DNA of 64,000 nt from CAVPUA01 sp963708805 (GCA_963708805.1 CAVPUA010000003.1:2418001-2482000), one strand, 5' to 3'. Shown: positions 18,610 through 27,581, numbered from the stretch's first letter. Made by a program: numbers and translations. Notes: generated by a model from the sequence alone, not told the origin.

Positions 18610-19152
18610 GACTGCCGCCCGCTCTCGAGCAGCCCGGCCAGGCGCTGCAAGCCCCGTGATGTCCGTGTCTTGACCGTGCCGAGCGGTATGTCGAGTGCGG
18701 TCGCGATCTCGCTCTGCGAATAGCTTCCGTAGTACGCCATCGCGATCACCTCCCGTTGCATGTCCGGCAGCTTCTCCAACGCGGTGCGCACCTCATCGGC
18801 CCAGGCGAGCCGATCGGCGATCTCGCGCCCGTCGTCCCCGGTGATCTCGCGTACCGAGTCGATCGAGACGACCGCGTCGCGTCGCTTGCGCAAGTGATCG
18901 ATCGCCCTTTTTCTGGCGATTCCCGAGCACCCAGCCGCGCAAGCTCATCGACGGGTCGAAGCGAGCGTGTGATCGCCACACCTCGTAGAAGACGCGCTGC
19001 ATGACGTCTTCCACGTCCGATTGTGGAACATAGCGGCCCAGATAGGACATGACGAGCGGCCCGAGCGTCCGGTAACACTCCTCGAGTGCTTCGGGTTCGC
19101 CCAGGACGAGCCGGTCACCTATCTCGGCGAGCGCTGGTTCCACATCACTCAT
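18606..19152 (-). CDS. sigK: ECF sigma factor, SigK-like (frameshifted)
   Basis: About 181 residues. Sigma region 2 reads DVEDVMQRVFYEVWRSHARF; region 4 reads LPDMQREVIAMAYYGSYSQSE with helix-turn-helix LDIPLGTVKTRTSRGL. One extra base near 18921 separates WVLG from ARKRAIDHLRKRR. The companion anti-sigma factor and the CFA/DUF1295 genes nearby point to a SigK-type factor. A GGAACC-N17-CGAAT promoter lies immediately upstream and overlaps the ATG at 19152; transcription from it would begin near the in-frame GTG at codon 4, suggesting either leaderless translation from there or a second, upstream promoter. Confidence 0.85.
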
Positions 19153-19178
19153 TCGTTGGGCCTTGTCCGGTCGGTTCC
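19151..19178 (-). promoter_or_regulatory. Candidate autoregulatory ECF promoter of the sigma gene
   Basis: On the minus strand: GGAACC (19178-19173), 17-nt spacer, CGAAT (19155-19151). The -35 context (GATGGAACCGA) and spacing match the element at 13035-13062. The -10 element overlaps the annotated ATG of the sigma gene. Confidence 0.6.
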
Positions 19179-19248
19179 ATCGGTGGTCGATCTACTTCGT
19201 CCCCGGACGAGCGCAGTGCGAAACTAACGCGCAGGTTACGGTCCAGGG

Positions 19249-20292
19249 ATGAGTTTCGCGACCGGGGCCACTTCGGACGGGGCGATGTTCCGCCTGCCAC
19301 ACGAACTCGATCACGACGCCGACCAGGTATCGCTGTGGCTCGACCTGAGACACGACGCGATCCCGCGACCCCTGACCCGTGTCGCTGCCGGCTGGCAGCT
19401 CGAGATCGAACGGCCCCCTGTGCAGCGGGTCGAGTACCTGTTCGTGCTCCGGCACGGCGCGACCGAGTCGATGGTGACCGATCCCGGCAATCCGCTCCGG
19501 GTGGCCACCGCCTTCGGCGACCACTCGGTACTCGAGTTTGCGGGCTATCGCCCACCGGCCTGGCTCTCGAACGACGCGCCCGCGCTGTCGCGCGACGGCT
19601 TCTCGGTGACCGCGCCGGGACTTCTGCGACCGCTGGCCATCACTCTCTGCGCACCACCCGGCATGCACGACGCCGCGCTGCCCCTGCTGCTCGTCCACGA
19701 CGGCCCCGAGTTCGATCAGCTGGCCGGGATCACCCGGTTCAGCTCGACGATGATCGCGGGCGGCCGGCTACCGCCCCACCGGGTCGCCCTGCTCGCGCCC
19801 GGTGACCGCAACCGCTGGTACGCCGCGCTGCCCGCCTATGCCTCGGCCCTGGCCGACGTCGTCGTGCCCGCCATCGATCATCGAGTGCCGACGCAGGGCA
19901 GTCCCGTACTCGCCGGAGCGAGCCTCGGCGCCCTCGCCGCCCTGCACGCCGGTTTCACTGCGCCGGGACTGCTCGGCGGGCTGTTCCTGCAATCGGGTTC
20001 GTTCTTCGACCACGAGCTGGACGCGCACGAGAGCTCCTTCGGGGGATTCGAAGCGGTGGTCGAGTTCGTCTCTGCGATCGGCCGCGGCCCCACCCACGCA
20101 CCCACCGACATCGGAATGACCTGCGGCCTGGGCGAGGAGAACTTGGCCAACAACCGTCGTATGGCGGCCTTGCTCGCCCGACGAGGAAACCGCGTCGAAC
20201 TGTCCGAGGTCGCCGATGCCCACACCTACACCGGCTGGCGCGACGCCCTCGACCCACATCTTGTCGATCTTCTGCGGCGGGTGTGGACGTGA
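19249..20292 (+). CDS. Alpha/beta-hydrolase esterase, enterochelin-esterase (Fes)-like
   Basis: 347 residues. An N-terminal immunoglobulin-like region precedes the hydrolase core with oxyanion region LLLVHDGPEFDQ, nucleophile elbow LAGASLGALAALHA (Ser near residue 226) and a C-terminal His in VADAHTYTGWRDAL. Fes-like esterases cleave ester bonds of siderophore lactones, but many relatives act on other acyl esters. It is the first gene of a tight four-gene unit, overlapping the next esterase by 4 nt. It lies 96 nt from the divergent sigma gene, so this operon may share that regulatory region. Confidence 0.8.
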   Translation: MSFATGATSDGAMFRLPHELDHDADQVSLWLDLRHDAIPRPLTRVAAGWQLEIERPPVQRVEYLFVLRHGATESMVTDPGNPLRVATAFGDHSVLEFAGYRPPAWLSNDAPALSRDGFSVTAPGLLRPLAITLCAPPGMHDAALPLLLVHDGPEFDQLAGITRFSSTMIAGGRLPPHRVALLAPGDRNRWYAALPAYASALADVVVPAIDHRVPTQGSPVLAGASLGALAALHAGFTAPGLLGGLFLQSGSFFDHELDAHESSFGGFEAVVEFVSAIGRGPTHAPTDIGMTCGLGEENLANNRRMAALLARRGNRVELSEVADAHTYTGWRDALDPHLVDLLRRVWT

Positions 20293-21035
20293 GGCGCGAG
20301 CAGGGGGAGCTGTGGTCCTCGGCCCTCGGCTACGCGCCGACCGTGGTTGTCCACGGCCACTGGGGCCGCCCCGTCCTGGCCTTCGCCGCCGAGGGCGGGC
20401 GGGCCGTCGACTTCGAGACGAACGGGCTGCTCGACGCGGTCGCCGACCTGGTCGAGGCCGGCCGCGTCAAGATCTACTGCGTCGACTCCGCGGACGGCCA
20501 GACGTGGTCGCGCAACGACCGGCCGACCGAGGAGCGAGCCCGCCGTCACGGCGCCTACGAGTCGTGGATCGTCGACGACGTGGTGCCCTTCGTCCGCCGC
20601 GACTGCGATGGACGCGACGATGTCCTGACCGTCGGCCCGAGCCTGGGCGCCTTCCATGCGGTCAACTTCGCCCTGCGACGAGCCGACCTCTTCCCGACCG
20701 CGATCGGGTTGTCGGGCAACTACGACCCGTCGAGCTGGCACGGCTGGGGTGAACTCGGCGATGCCACCTACTTCGCCAATCCGACGGCCTACGTCCCCAA
20801 CCTGCACGGTGATCATCTGCGCTGGCTGCGAGAACGACTGACCATCGTGCTGGTCGCCGGGCGGGGCGCCTGGGAGACGCACCCGACCGGCGCATTGCCC
20901 TCGACGGTCCGGCTGGCCGGTCTGCTCACCGAGAAGGGGATTCGGTGCGATCTGGACCTGTGGGGCGGCGATGTGTCGCACGACTGGGTGTGGTGGCGGC
21001 GGGAGCTCGCCCATCATCTGCCGCGATTCTGCTAG
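20289..21035 (+). CDS. Second alpha/beta-hydrolase esterase of the operon
   Basis: 248 residues from GTG 20289, giving the family-typical start RREQGELWSSALGYA and a GTGA overlap with the preceding stop; an in-frame GTG six nt upstream is possible. The core shows GHWGRPVLAFAAEGG, the elbow VGPSLGAFHAVNFAL (Ser near residue 120) and a terminal His in GGDVSHDWVWWRREL. It is the esterase/D type without signal peptide, hence cytoplasmic. Together with the upstream esterase and the ATP-grasp gene it forms a trio that I believe recurs in actinobacteria, with no defined pathway known to me. Confidence 0.78.
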   Translation: MRREQGELWSSALGYAPTVVVHGHWGRPVLAFAAEGGRAVDFETNGLLDAVADLVEAGRVKIYCVDSADGQTWSRNDRPTEERARRHGAYESWIVDDVVPFVRRDCDGRDDVLTVGPSLGAFHAVNFALRRADLFPTAIGLSGNYDPSSWHGWGELGDATYFANPTAYVPNLHGDHLRWLRERLTIVLVAGRGAWETHPTGALPSTVRLAGLLTEKGIRCDLDLWGGDVSHDWVWWRRELAHHLPRFC

Positions 21036-21067
21036 CCGCGCCCGCCGCCCGCGGCTAGCGTCGAGTC

Positions 21068-22324
21068 ATGGATCGCGAGACCAGGCACCTCGTCGGCCTG
21101 CTGCTGGGCACCGAGGACGACTGGCCGCGGGCGTTCACTGCGTTGTTGACCGCGCAGAGCCCGCACATCGACAACGCGGGACGCCGTCACGTCTTCGATG
21201 TCGAACGGCTGCGCATCGAGCCGTTCTCGCTGCGCGACAAGCCCCGCACCGATCTGGTCATCGATCGATTGGCGTACTGGTACTACCACCCGCGCGAGTG
21301 GCTGAAGAAGATCGCGTTGATGGACGACGTCTACCTGCTGAACTCGCCCTTCACGTTCCAGTCGATGGAGAAGCACGCCGCGTACTGCGCGATGATGCGG
21401 CTCGGCCTGAAGGTCCCCGAGACGGTGCTGGTGCCGTACAAGAATCCGCTGGACCACGCGAAATACGCCTATACGTCCGAGCGGTACAACGAGCGGTTCG
21501 ACCTCGACGAGGTCGCTGCCCGAGTCGGGTTCCCGTTGTACATGAAGCCGTACGACGGCGGCGCGTGGCGCGGCGTTTCGCGGATCCGCGACACCGCCGA
21601 GTTGCATGCCGCCTACGACGCGTCCGGCGAAATGCTCATGCACCTGCAGGCTTCGGTCGAGAACTTCGACGTGTTCGCCCGCGCGCTGTCCATCGGCGCC
21701 GAGACAATGGTCATGCGATTCGATCCGGACGCCCCGATGCACGAGCGCTACCGCGTCCAGCACGGCTTCCTCGATCCCATGGTTGGCCGCGAGGTCGTGA
21801 CGATCTCGCGCACGGTGAACGCCTTCTTCCGCTGGGAGTTCAACTCCTGCGAAGTGCTCGTCCGCGACGGTGAGGTGTACCCGATCGACTATGCCAACGC
21901 GTGCCCGGACGTCTCGCTCACCTCGCTGCACTACTACTTCCCGTGGGCGATGAAGGCCCTGGTGAAGTGGACGATCTTCTGCCTGGCCACCGACCGGCAG
22001 GCGCGAATCGACCTCGACACGCGCAGCTACTTCGAGATTGCCGATCGCGCGGACTGGAGCTACGCCGACAAGCTCACGGCCTACCGGGACCTGTCGGATG
22101 CCTACTTCGACGTCGACCGCTACCAGGAGTTCTGCGCCGACGAGTTGCCCGACCTGGATGAGCGAGTGCTGGACTGGGTGACCGGCGCCGACTTCGAGCG
22201 GTTGTTGTGGGACACGGTGCGTTCGACCTATCCGCCGCACGAGCACGATCGTTTCGTCGCCCACTTCCACGGGCTCGTCGAGCTGTGGGTCGCCGACGAG
22301 GCCAACCGCCTCGGACGGGCATGA
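21068..22324 (+). CDS. ATP-grasp family enzyme
   Basis: 418 residues. The central region has the ATP-grasp layout: VGFPLYMKPYDGGAWRGVSR (lysine and glycine-rich loop, about residues 155-174), MHLQASVENFDVFARALSIG, and metal-binding DGEVYPIDYANACPDVSLTS near residue 270. ATP-grasp enzymes join a carboxylate to an amine or thiol through an acyl-phosphate. I do not recognise the substrate class. It lies 32 nt after the second esterase, and its stop overlaps the start of the FAD oxidase gene (ATGA), so all four genes are probably translated together. Confidence 0.8.
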   Translation: MDRETRHLVGLLLGTEDDWPRAFTALLTAQSPHIDNAGRRHVFDVERLRIEPFSLRDKPRTDLVIDRLAYWYYHPREWLKKIALMDDVYLLNSPFTFQSMEKHAAYCAMMRLGLKVPETVLVPYKNPLDHAKYAYTSERYNERFDLDEVAARVGFPLYMKPYDGGAWRGVSRIRDTAELHAAYDASGEMLMHLQASVENFDVFARALSIGAETMVMRFDPDAPMHERYRVQHGFLDPMVGREVVTISRTVNAFFRWEFNSCEVLVRDGEVYPIDYANACPDVSLTSLHYYFPWAMKALVKWTIFCLATDRQARIDLDTRSYFEIADRADWSYADKLTAYRDLSDAYFDVDRYQEFCADELPDLDERVLDWVTGADFERLLWDTVRSTYPPHEHDRFVAHFHGLVELWVADEANRLGRA

Positions 22325-23889
22325 CCGGCGGCCCGACGCGGCGCGCGTTCCTGGGCGGTGCCGGCGGGCTCGGACTGGCCGCCGCCTTGGCCGCCTGCAC
22401 CGGCCACACGTCCGGTCACGGGTCCCCGTCGACGACGGCCGCGTCACCGAGCCCGAGCGCGACGAGCGGCAAACCCAGTCTCGCGTCACTGAGCCAGCAG
22501 CTGTCGACGCCGTTGATCCTGCCCGGGAACTCGGCCTACGCGAGTACCGCCCAGCTCTACAACCCGCGCTTCGACGCGTCGTCCCACCCCGCGGCGATCG
22601 CGAGGTGCGCCTCCACCGACGACGTCGTGGCCTGCGTGCGCTTCGCCGCGGCGGGCGGCGCGCCGCTGGCTCTGCGCAACGGTGGTCACTCGTACGGCGG
22701 ATGGTCGTCCGGACCCGGGTTGGTCGTCGACGTCCGGCCGATGTCCACGGTCACCGTCGACACCGCATCCGGCACCGCCCGGATCGGCGCCGGCGCGCAG
22801 TTGATCGACGTCTACGCCGCCCTGGCGGCGCAGGGCGTGGCCATCGCGGCCGGGTCGTGCCCGACGGTCGGAATCACCGGACTCGGCCTGGCCGGGGGAG
22901 TCGGCGTGCTCGCGCGCGCCTGGGGGCTGACCTGCGATCTCGTCGAATCGGTGCAGCTGGTGACCGCCGACGGCACCCTGCGCGAAGTCGACGCCACGCA
23001 CGACCCCGACCTGTTCTGGGCGCTGCGCGGGGGAGGCGGTGGCAGCTTCGGCGCCGTCACTGCGCTCACCCTGGCCGTCAAGCCCGCTCCCCAGGTCGAA
23101 ACCTTCTTTTATTCATGGGATATCTCGCACGGCCCGCAGGTTCTGGCCGCCTGGCAGAACTGGATCGGCGGGACCGATCGGCAGTTGTGGTCCACCTGCA
23201 AACTGCTCGGTGACCCGCCCAAGGGCACCGCCGTCGCCACCGTGTCAGGTACGTGGATCGGGCCGCAAGCTTCACTGGACGCCCAACTCGCGCCCCTGCT
23301 CAGCGCGATCGGCGCCGGGCCCTCCAGCACCTCGAAGACCAGTCAGGACTACGCCCACGCGATGCTGCTGGAGGCGGGCTGCAGCGGTCAGACGGCGACG
23401 CAGTGCGCGACCAGCGCGTTGACACCGGCCAAGCGCCAGCCCTTCGCGGCGACATCGGCGATCCTCGACCAGCCGCTTCCTGCCGCCGGCATCAGCGCCG
23501 CCGTGGCCCGGGCCCAGGCGGCGTCCGGTGTACCCGGCCTGTTCGAAGGCGGCATCTCGTTCGACTCGTTGGGTGGTGCCGTGGCCGACGTGGCTGCGAG
23601 CGACACGGCATTCGTCCACCGAACCGCGCTGGCCTCGATCCAGTTCACCGCGACCTGGACGTCGATGGCCAGCTCACCGGATCCGGCCCCGTTCGACGCG
23701 TACGTACGCGCCGGGCGGTCAGCCCTGTCGCAGTGGACCGGCGACGGCGCCTACGTGGGCTACGCCGACGCGTCGCTCACCGACTACCCGTCGGCGTACT
23801 GGGGAGCGAACTATCCCCGGCTGCAGGCCGTGAAGAAGCAGTACGACCCGCAGAACCTGTTCGCGTTCGCGCAGTCGGTCAAAGTCTGA
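22321..23889 (+). CDS. Tat-exported FAD-linked oxidase lipoprotein (berberine-bridge-enzyme-like)
   Basis: 522 residues. The N-terminus has a twin-arginine signal (TRRAFLGGAGG) with lipobox LAAC at about residues 22-25, predicting an exported lipoprotein. The PCMH FAD domain shows RNGGHSYGGWSSG (His for 8-alpha flavin linkage) and AAGSCPTVGITGLGLAGG, whose Cys matches the second covalent flavin attachment of bicovalent BBE-like oxidases. The C-terminal BBE motif region is present (AYWGANYPRLQAVKKQYDP). It oxidises alcohols, sugars or amines with O2 in known members. It lies downstream of the ATP-grasp gene with a 4-nt overlap; the export of only this member is notable. Confidence 0.85.
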   Translation: MTGGPTRRAFLGGAGGLGLAAALAACTGHTSGHGSPSTTAASPSPSATSGKPSLASLSQQLSTPLILPGNSAYASTAQLYNPRFDASSHPAAIARCASTDDVVACVRFAAAGGAPLALRNGGHSYGGWSSGPGLVVDVRPMSTVTVDTASGTARIGAGAQLIDVYAALAAQGVAIAAGSCPTVGITGLGLAGGVGVLARAWGLTCDLVESVQLVTADGTLREVDATHDPDLFWALRGGGGGSFGAVTALTLAVKPAPQVETFFYSWDISHGPQVLAAWQNWIGGTDRQLWSTCKLLGDPPKGTAVATVSGTWIGPQASLDAQLAPLLSAIGAGPSSTSKTSQDYAHAMLLEAGCSGQTATQCATSALTPAKRQPFAATSAILDQPLPAAGISAAVARAQAASGVPGLFEGGISFDSLGGAVADVAASDTAFVHRTALASIQFTATWTSMASSPDPAPFDAYVRAGRSALSQWTGDGAYVGYADASLTDYPSAYWGANYPRLQAVKKQYDPQNLFAFAQSVKV

Positions 23890-23894
23890 ACTCG

Positions 23895-25197
23895 TCAGTC
23901 ACGATCACCCATCAGGACGAACCCGCGCTCGGTCGGCCCGGTGTAGAGCTGACGCGGGCGACCGATCTTGGTCTGCGGATCGTCGATCATCTCGCGCCAC
24001 TGCGCGATCCAGCCCGGCAGCCGGCCGATGGCGAACAGCACGGTGAACATGCGGGTCGGGAAGCCCATCGCCCGGTAGAGCAGGCCGGTGTAGAAGTCGA
24101 CGTTGGGGTACAGCTTGCGCTCGATGAAGTAGTCGTCGGACAGCGCGACTCCTTCGAGTTCCAATGCGATGTCGAGCAGATCGTCCCGCTTACCCAAGGC
24201 CGAGAGCAGCTGGTCGGCCGTGCGCTTGACGATCGCCGCGCGCGGGTCGTAGTTCTTGTAGACGCGGTGGCCGAAGCCCATCAGCTTCACGCCGTCCTGC
24301 TTGTTCTTCACCTTGTCGACGAACGAGGCGACGTCGCCGCCGTCGGCCTTGATCGATCTCGAGCATCTCCAGCACCGACTGGTTCGCGCCACCGTGCAGA
24401 GGTCCGAACAGGGCGTTGATCCCCGCCGACACCGACGCGAACAGGTTCGCCTGGGACGAGCCGACCAGACGCACCGTCGAGGTCGAGCAGTTCTGTTCGT
24501 GGTCGGCATGCAAGATCAACAAGAGATCGAGCGCTCGTACGACGACCGGGTCGGCGATGTAGGGCTCAGCTGGGAATCCGAACGTCATGCGCAGGAAGTT
24601 CTCGACCAGGCCCAGGGAGTTGTCGGGATAGAGGAAGGGCTGACCGACCGACTTCTTGTAGGCGTAGGCGGCGATCGTCGGCAGCTTGGCGAGCAGCCGG
24701 ACGGTCGAGAGTTCGACCTGGGCCTGGTCGAACGGGTTGAGCGAATCCTGGTAGAAGGTCGACAGGGCCGAGACGGCCGACGAGAGAACCGGCATCGGGT
24801 GCGCGTCACGGGGAAAGCCGTCGAAGAACTGCTTGAGGTCCTCGTGCAAGAGGGTGTGCCGGCGGATCTCGTCCTGGAAGGCCTCGAGCTGGGGCGCCGT
24901 CGGCAGTTCGCCGTTGATCAGCAGATAGGACGTCTCGACGAAGCTCGACTTCTCGGCGAGCTGGTCGATCGGGTAGCCGCGATAGCGCAGGATGCCCGCG
25001 TCCCCGTCGATGTAGGTGATCGCCGACGTACACGAGGCCGTGTTGCCGTAGCCAGGGTCGTAGGTGACGTAGCCGGTCTTGCTCAGCAGCTTGCTGATGT
25101 CGGCGCCGTCGGCTCCCTCGGTGGAACGGGCGATGGGCAGATCGAGTGAGCCGTCGCCGATGGTGATCGATGCGGCTTCGGATCGACTGTCGGGCAT
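23895..25197 (-). CDS. gltA: Citrate synthase (frameshifted)
   Basis: About 433 residues, the normal size of a type II bacterial citrate synthase. It condenses oxaloacetate and acetyl-CoA in the TCA cycle. The catalytic histidines are in LHADHEQNCSTSTVR and NALFGPLHGGANQS, the third motif in KLMGFGHRVYKNYDPRA, with the Asp later in ALELEG. One extra base near 24353 breaks the frame at LEMLEI. The start ATG 25197 gives MPDSRSEAASITIGDGS. It is convergent with the FAD oxidase gene (5-nt gap) and follows two TetR genes on the same strand, with 54 nt between. Confidence 0.92.
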
Positions 25198-25251
25198 CCA
25201 GAAATCCTCTCGGCAAGCGGTCGACACGAACGTGCCCGACCCCTTCCGACA

Positions 25252-25839
25252 TTAGTGCGCGACTTTCACCATCGGCTCGGGTGGCCACTGTGACAATTGC
25301 GCCGCGGCGGCCATCGAGGCCAGCAGCTGGACGAGGTCGGCGTCCGGAACCGGTGACGGCTGGGTCGCGATCGACTGCAGCACGGCCAGGCCGGCGTAGG
25401 CCGCCACTCGGGCCTCGCTGCGCGGAAGTTCCGGTCGCACGACGAGAAGATCCTCGATCCAGAAGCTCATCAGCCACCGGATGACATCCCGCAGACGGGC
25501 CTGGTCGGGCTCGGGAAGGTGTTCGACATCACGTCGCACGACGCGGAGCTCGTCACGATGAGCGACGACGAACTCGGCGTGCGCGAGCATTCGGCGACGG
25601 AACCGGACGCGCGGATCGTCGAGGGCCGAAAGCTGTGAACGCAGATGGGCCTCGACGCGCAACATGAAGCGGGTGCACACCGCATCAAGCACCGCGGTCT
25701 TGCTCGCAAAGCTCAGATAGATCGCGGCGGCACTCATGTCGCAGGCGGCACCGATGTCGACCATCCCGACCTCGGCATAGCCGCGCTCGGAGAAGAGCGC
25801 GATCGCCGCGGCGAGGATCTCTTCGCGGCGTTCACTCAT
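25252..25839 (-). CDS. TetR-family transcriptional regulator
   Basis: 195 residues. The N-terminal helix-turn-helix (EEILAAAIALFSERGYAEVG followed by CDMSAAAIYLSFASKTAVLD) is classical TetR; the C-terminal ligand domain is variable and gives no ligand clue. It overlaps the next TetR gene by 8 nt on the same strand, so the two are cotranscribed and probably arose by duplication. The first gene in this direction is the hotdog thioesterase at 26837, which suggests control of acyl-CoA metabolism; that is inference. Confidence 0.85.
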   Translation of the reverse strand: MSERREEILAAAIALFSERGYAEVGMVDIGAACDMSAAAIYLSFASKTAVLDAVCTRFMLRVEAHLRSQLSALDDPRVRFRRRMLAHAEFVVAHRDELRVVRRDVEHLPEPDQARLRDVIRWLMSFWIEDLLVVRPELPRSEARVAAYAGLAVLQSIATQPSPVPDADLVQLLASMAAAAQLSQWPPEPMVKVAH

Positions 25840-26440
25840 CGTCGGCCTCCACGCCGTGGGCGTCGGCCAGCATCCCGGCCTTGGCCATCGCGACGAGCTG
25901 CCCGATCAGCGTCTCGTTGGAGGATCGGGGGTTGCTGGTCGCCACCGAGTGCAGGATGGCCAGACCGGCGAAGATCCGGCTGACGATCTCGTCGTCGTCG
26001 GCCGCGACGAGCAGCCGGAGCTGCGCGCTCCAGAGGCCGAGATACGCGACCTCCTTCGCCTGCAACGCCTCGCGTTCGCGCTTGGGCAATCCGACGGTTC
26101 CTCGACGGACGAGGTTGCCGACGTCGGCGTGGCGGGTCACCAGAAGCTCGGCGTGCGCTCGCAGGATTCCTTCCAGCCGTGCTTCCGGCGAGCCGGGAGC
26201 GGCGACGACCCGGGCGGCGGCGTCAGCGACGTCGGAGAGCGCGCGGTCCCACATCGCGGCGAGGATCTCGCCCTTGCCCCCGAAGAACCGGTACAGCGAC
26301 GCGGCACTCATCCCGGCCGCCGCCCCGACATCGGCCATGCTCACGGCCCGGAAGCCCCGCGCGGCGAACAACGTGGCCGCCGCGCTCATGATCGCGTCAC
26401 GGCGGGCGCCGTTGGCGTCGATGGGCAGCTCGGCGGCCAT
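25832..26440 (-). CDS. TetR-family transcriptional regulator (second copy)
   Basis: 202 residues with RRDAIMSAAATLFAARGFRA and AAGMSAASLYRFFGGKGEIL as the DNA-binding helices. It resembles the downstream TetR across the C-terminal region (FAGLAILHSVATSNP against YAGLAVLQSIATQPS), indicating paralogues. The gene starts 6 nt after the thioesterase stop and overlaps the next TetR gene. Two adjacent cotranscribed TetR proteins of the same subfamily might form heterodimers. Confidence 0.85.
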   Translation of the reverse strand: MAAELPIDANGARRDAIMSAAATLFAARGFRAVSMADVGAAAGMSAASLYRFFGGKGEILAAMWDRALSDVADAAARVVAAPGSPEARLEGILRAHAELLVTRHADVGNLVRRGTVGLPKREREALQAKEVAYLGLWSAQLRLLVAADDDEIVSRIFAGLAILHSVATSNPRSSNETLIGQLVAMAKAGMLADAHGVEADDE

Positions 26441-26446
26441 CGACGA

Positions 26447-26837
26447 TCAGCCGGTCGTGAGGTTTTGCAGCCGCACCTGGCCCCGTGCGACCAGGCGCTG
26501 CTGCTCATCGGTTATCTCGACGAGCCAGAGTTGCTGGCTGCGCCCTCGATGAATCGGCGTGGCGGTCGCCGTCAGATGACCTTCGGAGACCGCGCGCAGG
26601 AAGTCGGTGTGATTCGGCCACGCCGACCACGGTGCCGCGATCACCGAACCAGGTGGCGGCGCCGAGGCTCGCGGCGGTCTCGACGGCGGTGCAGTACACG
26701 CCGCCGTGGGTTATCCCGAACGGCTGGAGGTGCGACGGGCGCACGTCCCACTCGAGGACGACCCGGTCGGCTCCGACCTCGCTCAGCGCGATGCCGACGA
26801 GATCGTCGAACGGCGAGGGGTTTCCGAACGCGGTCAC
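26447..26837 (-). CDS. PaaI-type hotdog thioesterase (frameshifted)
   Basis: About 129 residues. The motif LQPFGITHGGVYCTAVETAA matches the PaaI/YbgC-type 4HBT core (HGGVxxxxxE), and the extra base near 26628 separates it from NHTDFLRAVSEGHLTATATP. Small hotdog thioesterases hydrolyse phenylacetyl- or hydroxyaryl-CoA and similar thioesters. It is the first gene of a unit with the two TetR regulators. The start is GTG 26837, 132 nt from the divergent molybdopterin gene. Confidence 0.8.
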
Positions 26838-26969
26838 AAGCGGACCTTAACTCACCGTTACCAATATTCCGGTCAGGCATCGGACCGATCGATGTTTCCC
26901 GCCCGCTCCCCGCCGACGCCCGCGCGTGGAATGCTCGTTTCGACAGACGGCGACGCGAGGGGAGTTGCG

Positions 26970-27581
26970 ATGACTGGACCAACGCGAGGGTTTCTCGGCC
27001 GACGACACACCGAGCGCGATCCGCGACTCCCACCCGGTCAGTACGACGTCGGCAACGGCTTTCCCGTCCTGACCGCCGAGGTCACGCCGCGGCTGGACCC
27101 CGAGCGCTGGACGATGACGGTGGACGGCCTGGTCGCCAGCACCCGCACCTGGACGTGGGACGAGATGCACGGGCTGCCGCAGACCGAATATCAAGGCGCG
27201 ATCCACTGCGTGACGACGTGGTCGAAGTTCGACACGAGCTTCGCCGGCGTGAGCGTCGACGTCCTGCTCGATGCGGTCGAGCCGCTGCCGAGTGCGACCC
27301 ACGTCCTGGCCACCTCGACCACCGGATACACGACGAACCTGCCGCTGGAGCATCTGCGCGGCGGTCAGGCCTGGGTCGTCTGGACCCACGAGGGCAAGCC
27401 GTTGCCGCGCGAGCACGGCGGTCCGGTCCGTCTGCTCGTTCCGCATCTGTACTTCTGGAAGAGCGCGAAGTGGGTCACCAAGCTGACGCTGCTCGACCAC
27501 GACCAGCAGGGGTTCTGGGAACGCAACGGCTATCACGATCTCGGCGATCCGTGGCTCGAACAGCGCTACCAGGGTGACTGA
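26970..27581 (+). CDS. Sulfite-oxidase-like molybdopterin-dependent oxidoreductase
   Basis: 203 residues, matching the short YedY/MsrP-like or plant-type sulfite-oxidase core without heme or dimerisation domain. The conserved Mo-ligating Cys lies in GAIHCVTTWSKFD (about residue 78), and HGGPVRLLVPHLYFWKSAKW is the second cofactor-binding motif. No Tat signal is present, so it is cytoplasmic. It pairs with the flavin reductase that overlaps its 3' end (8 nt), making a two-component redox module. The start ATG 26970 follows a GAGGGGAG site. It depends on molybdate uptake (modBC at 3825-5726). Confidence 0.88.
   Translation: MTGPTRGFLGRRHTERDPRLPPGQYDVGNGFPVLTAEVTPRLDPERWTMTVDGLVASTRTWTWDEMHGLPQTEYQGAIHCVTTWSKFDTSFAGVSVDVLLDAVEPLPSATHVLATSTTGYTTNLPLEHLRGGQAWVVWTHEGKPLPREHGGPVRLLVPHLYFWKSAKWVTKLTLLDHDQQGFWERNGYHDLGDPWLEQRYQGD

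Noticed and set aside
19249..21035. A siderophore biosynthesis cluster
   Set aside because: A Fes-like esterase alone is not enough; no NRPS, NIS synthetase, receptor or iron-box is seen in the neighbourhood.
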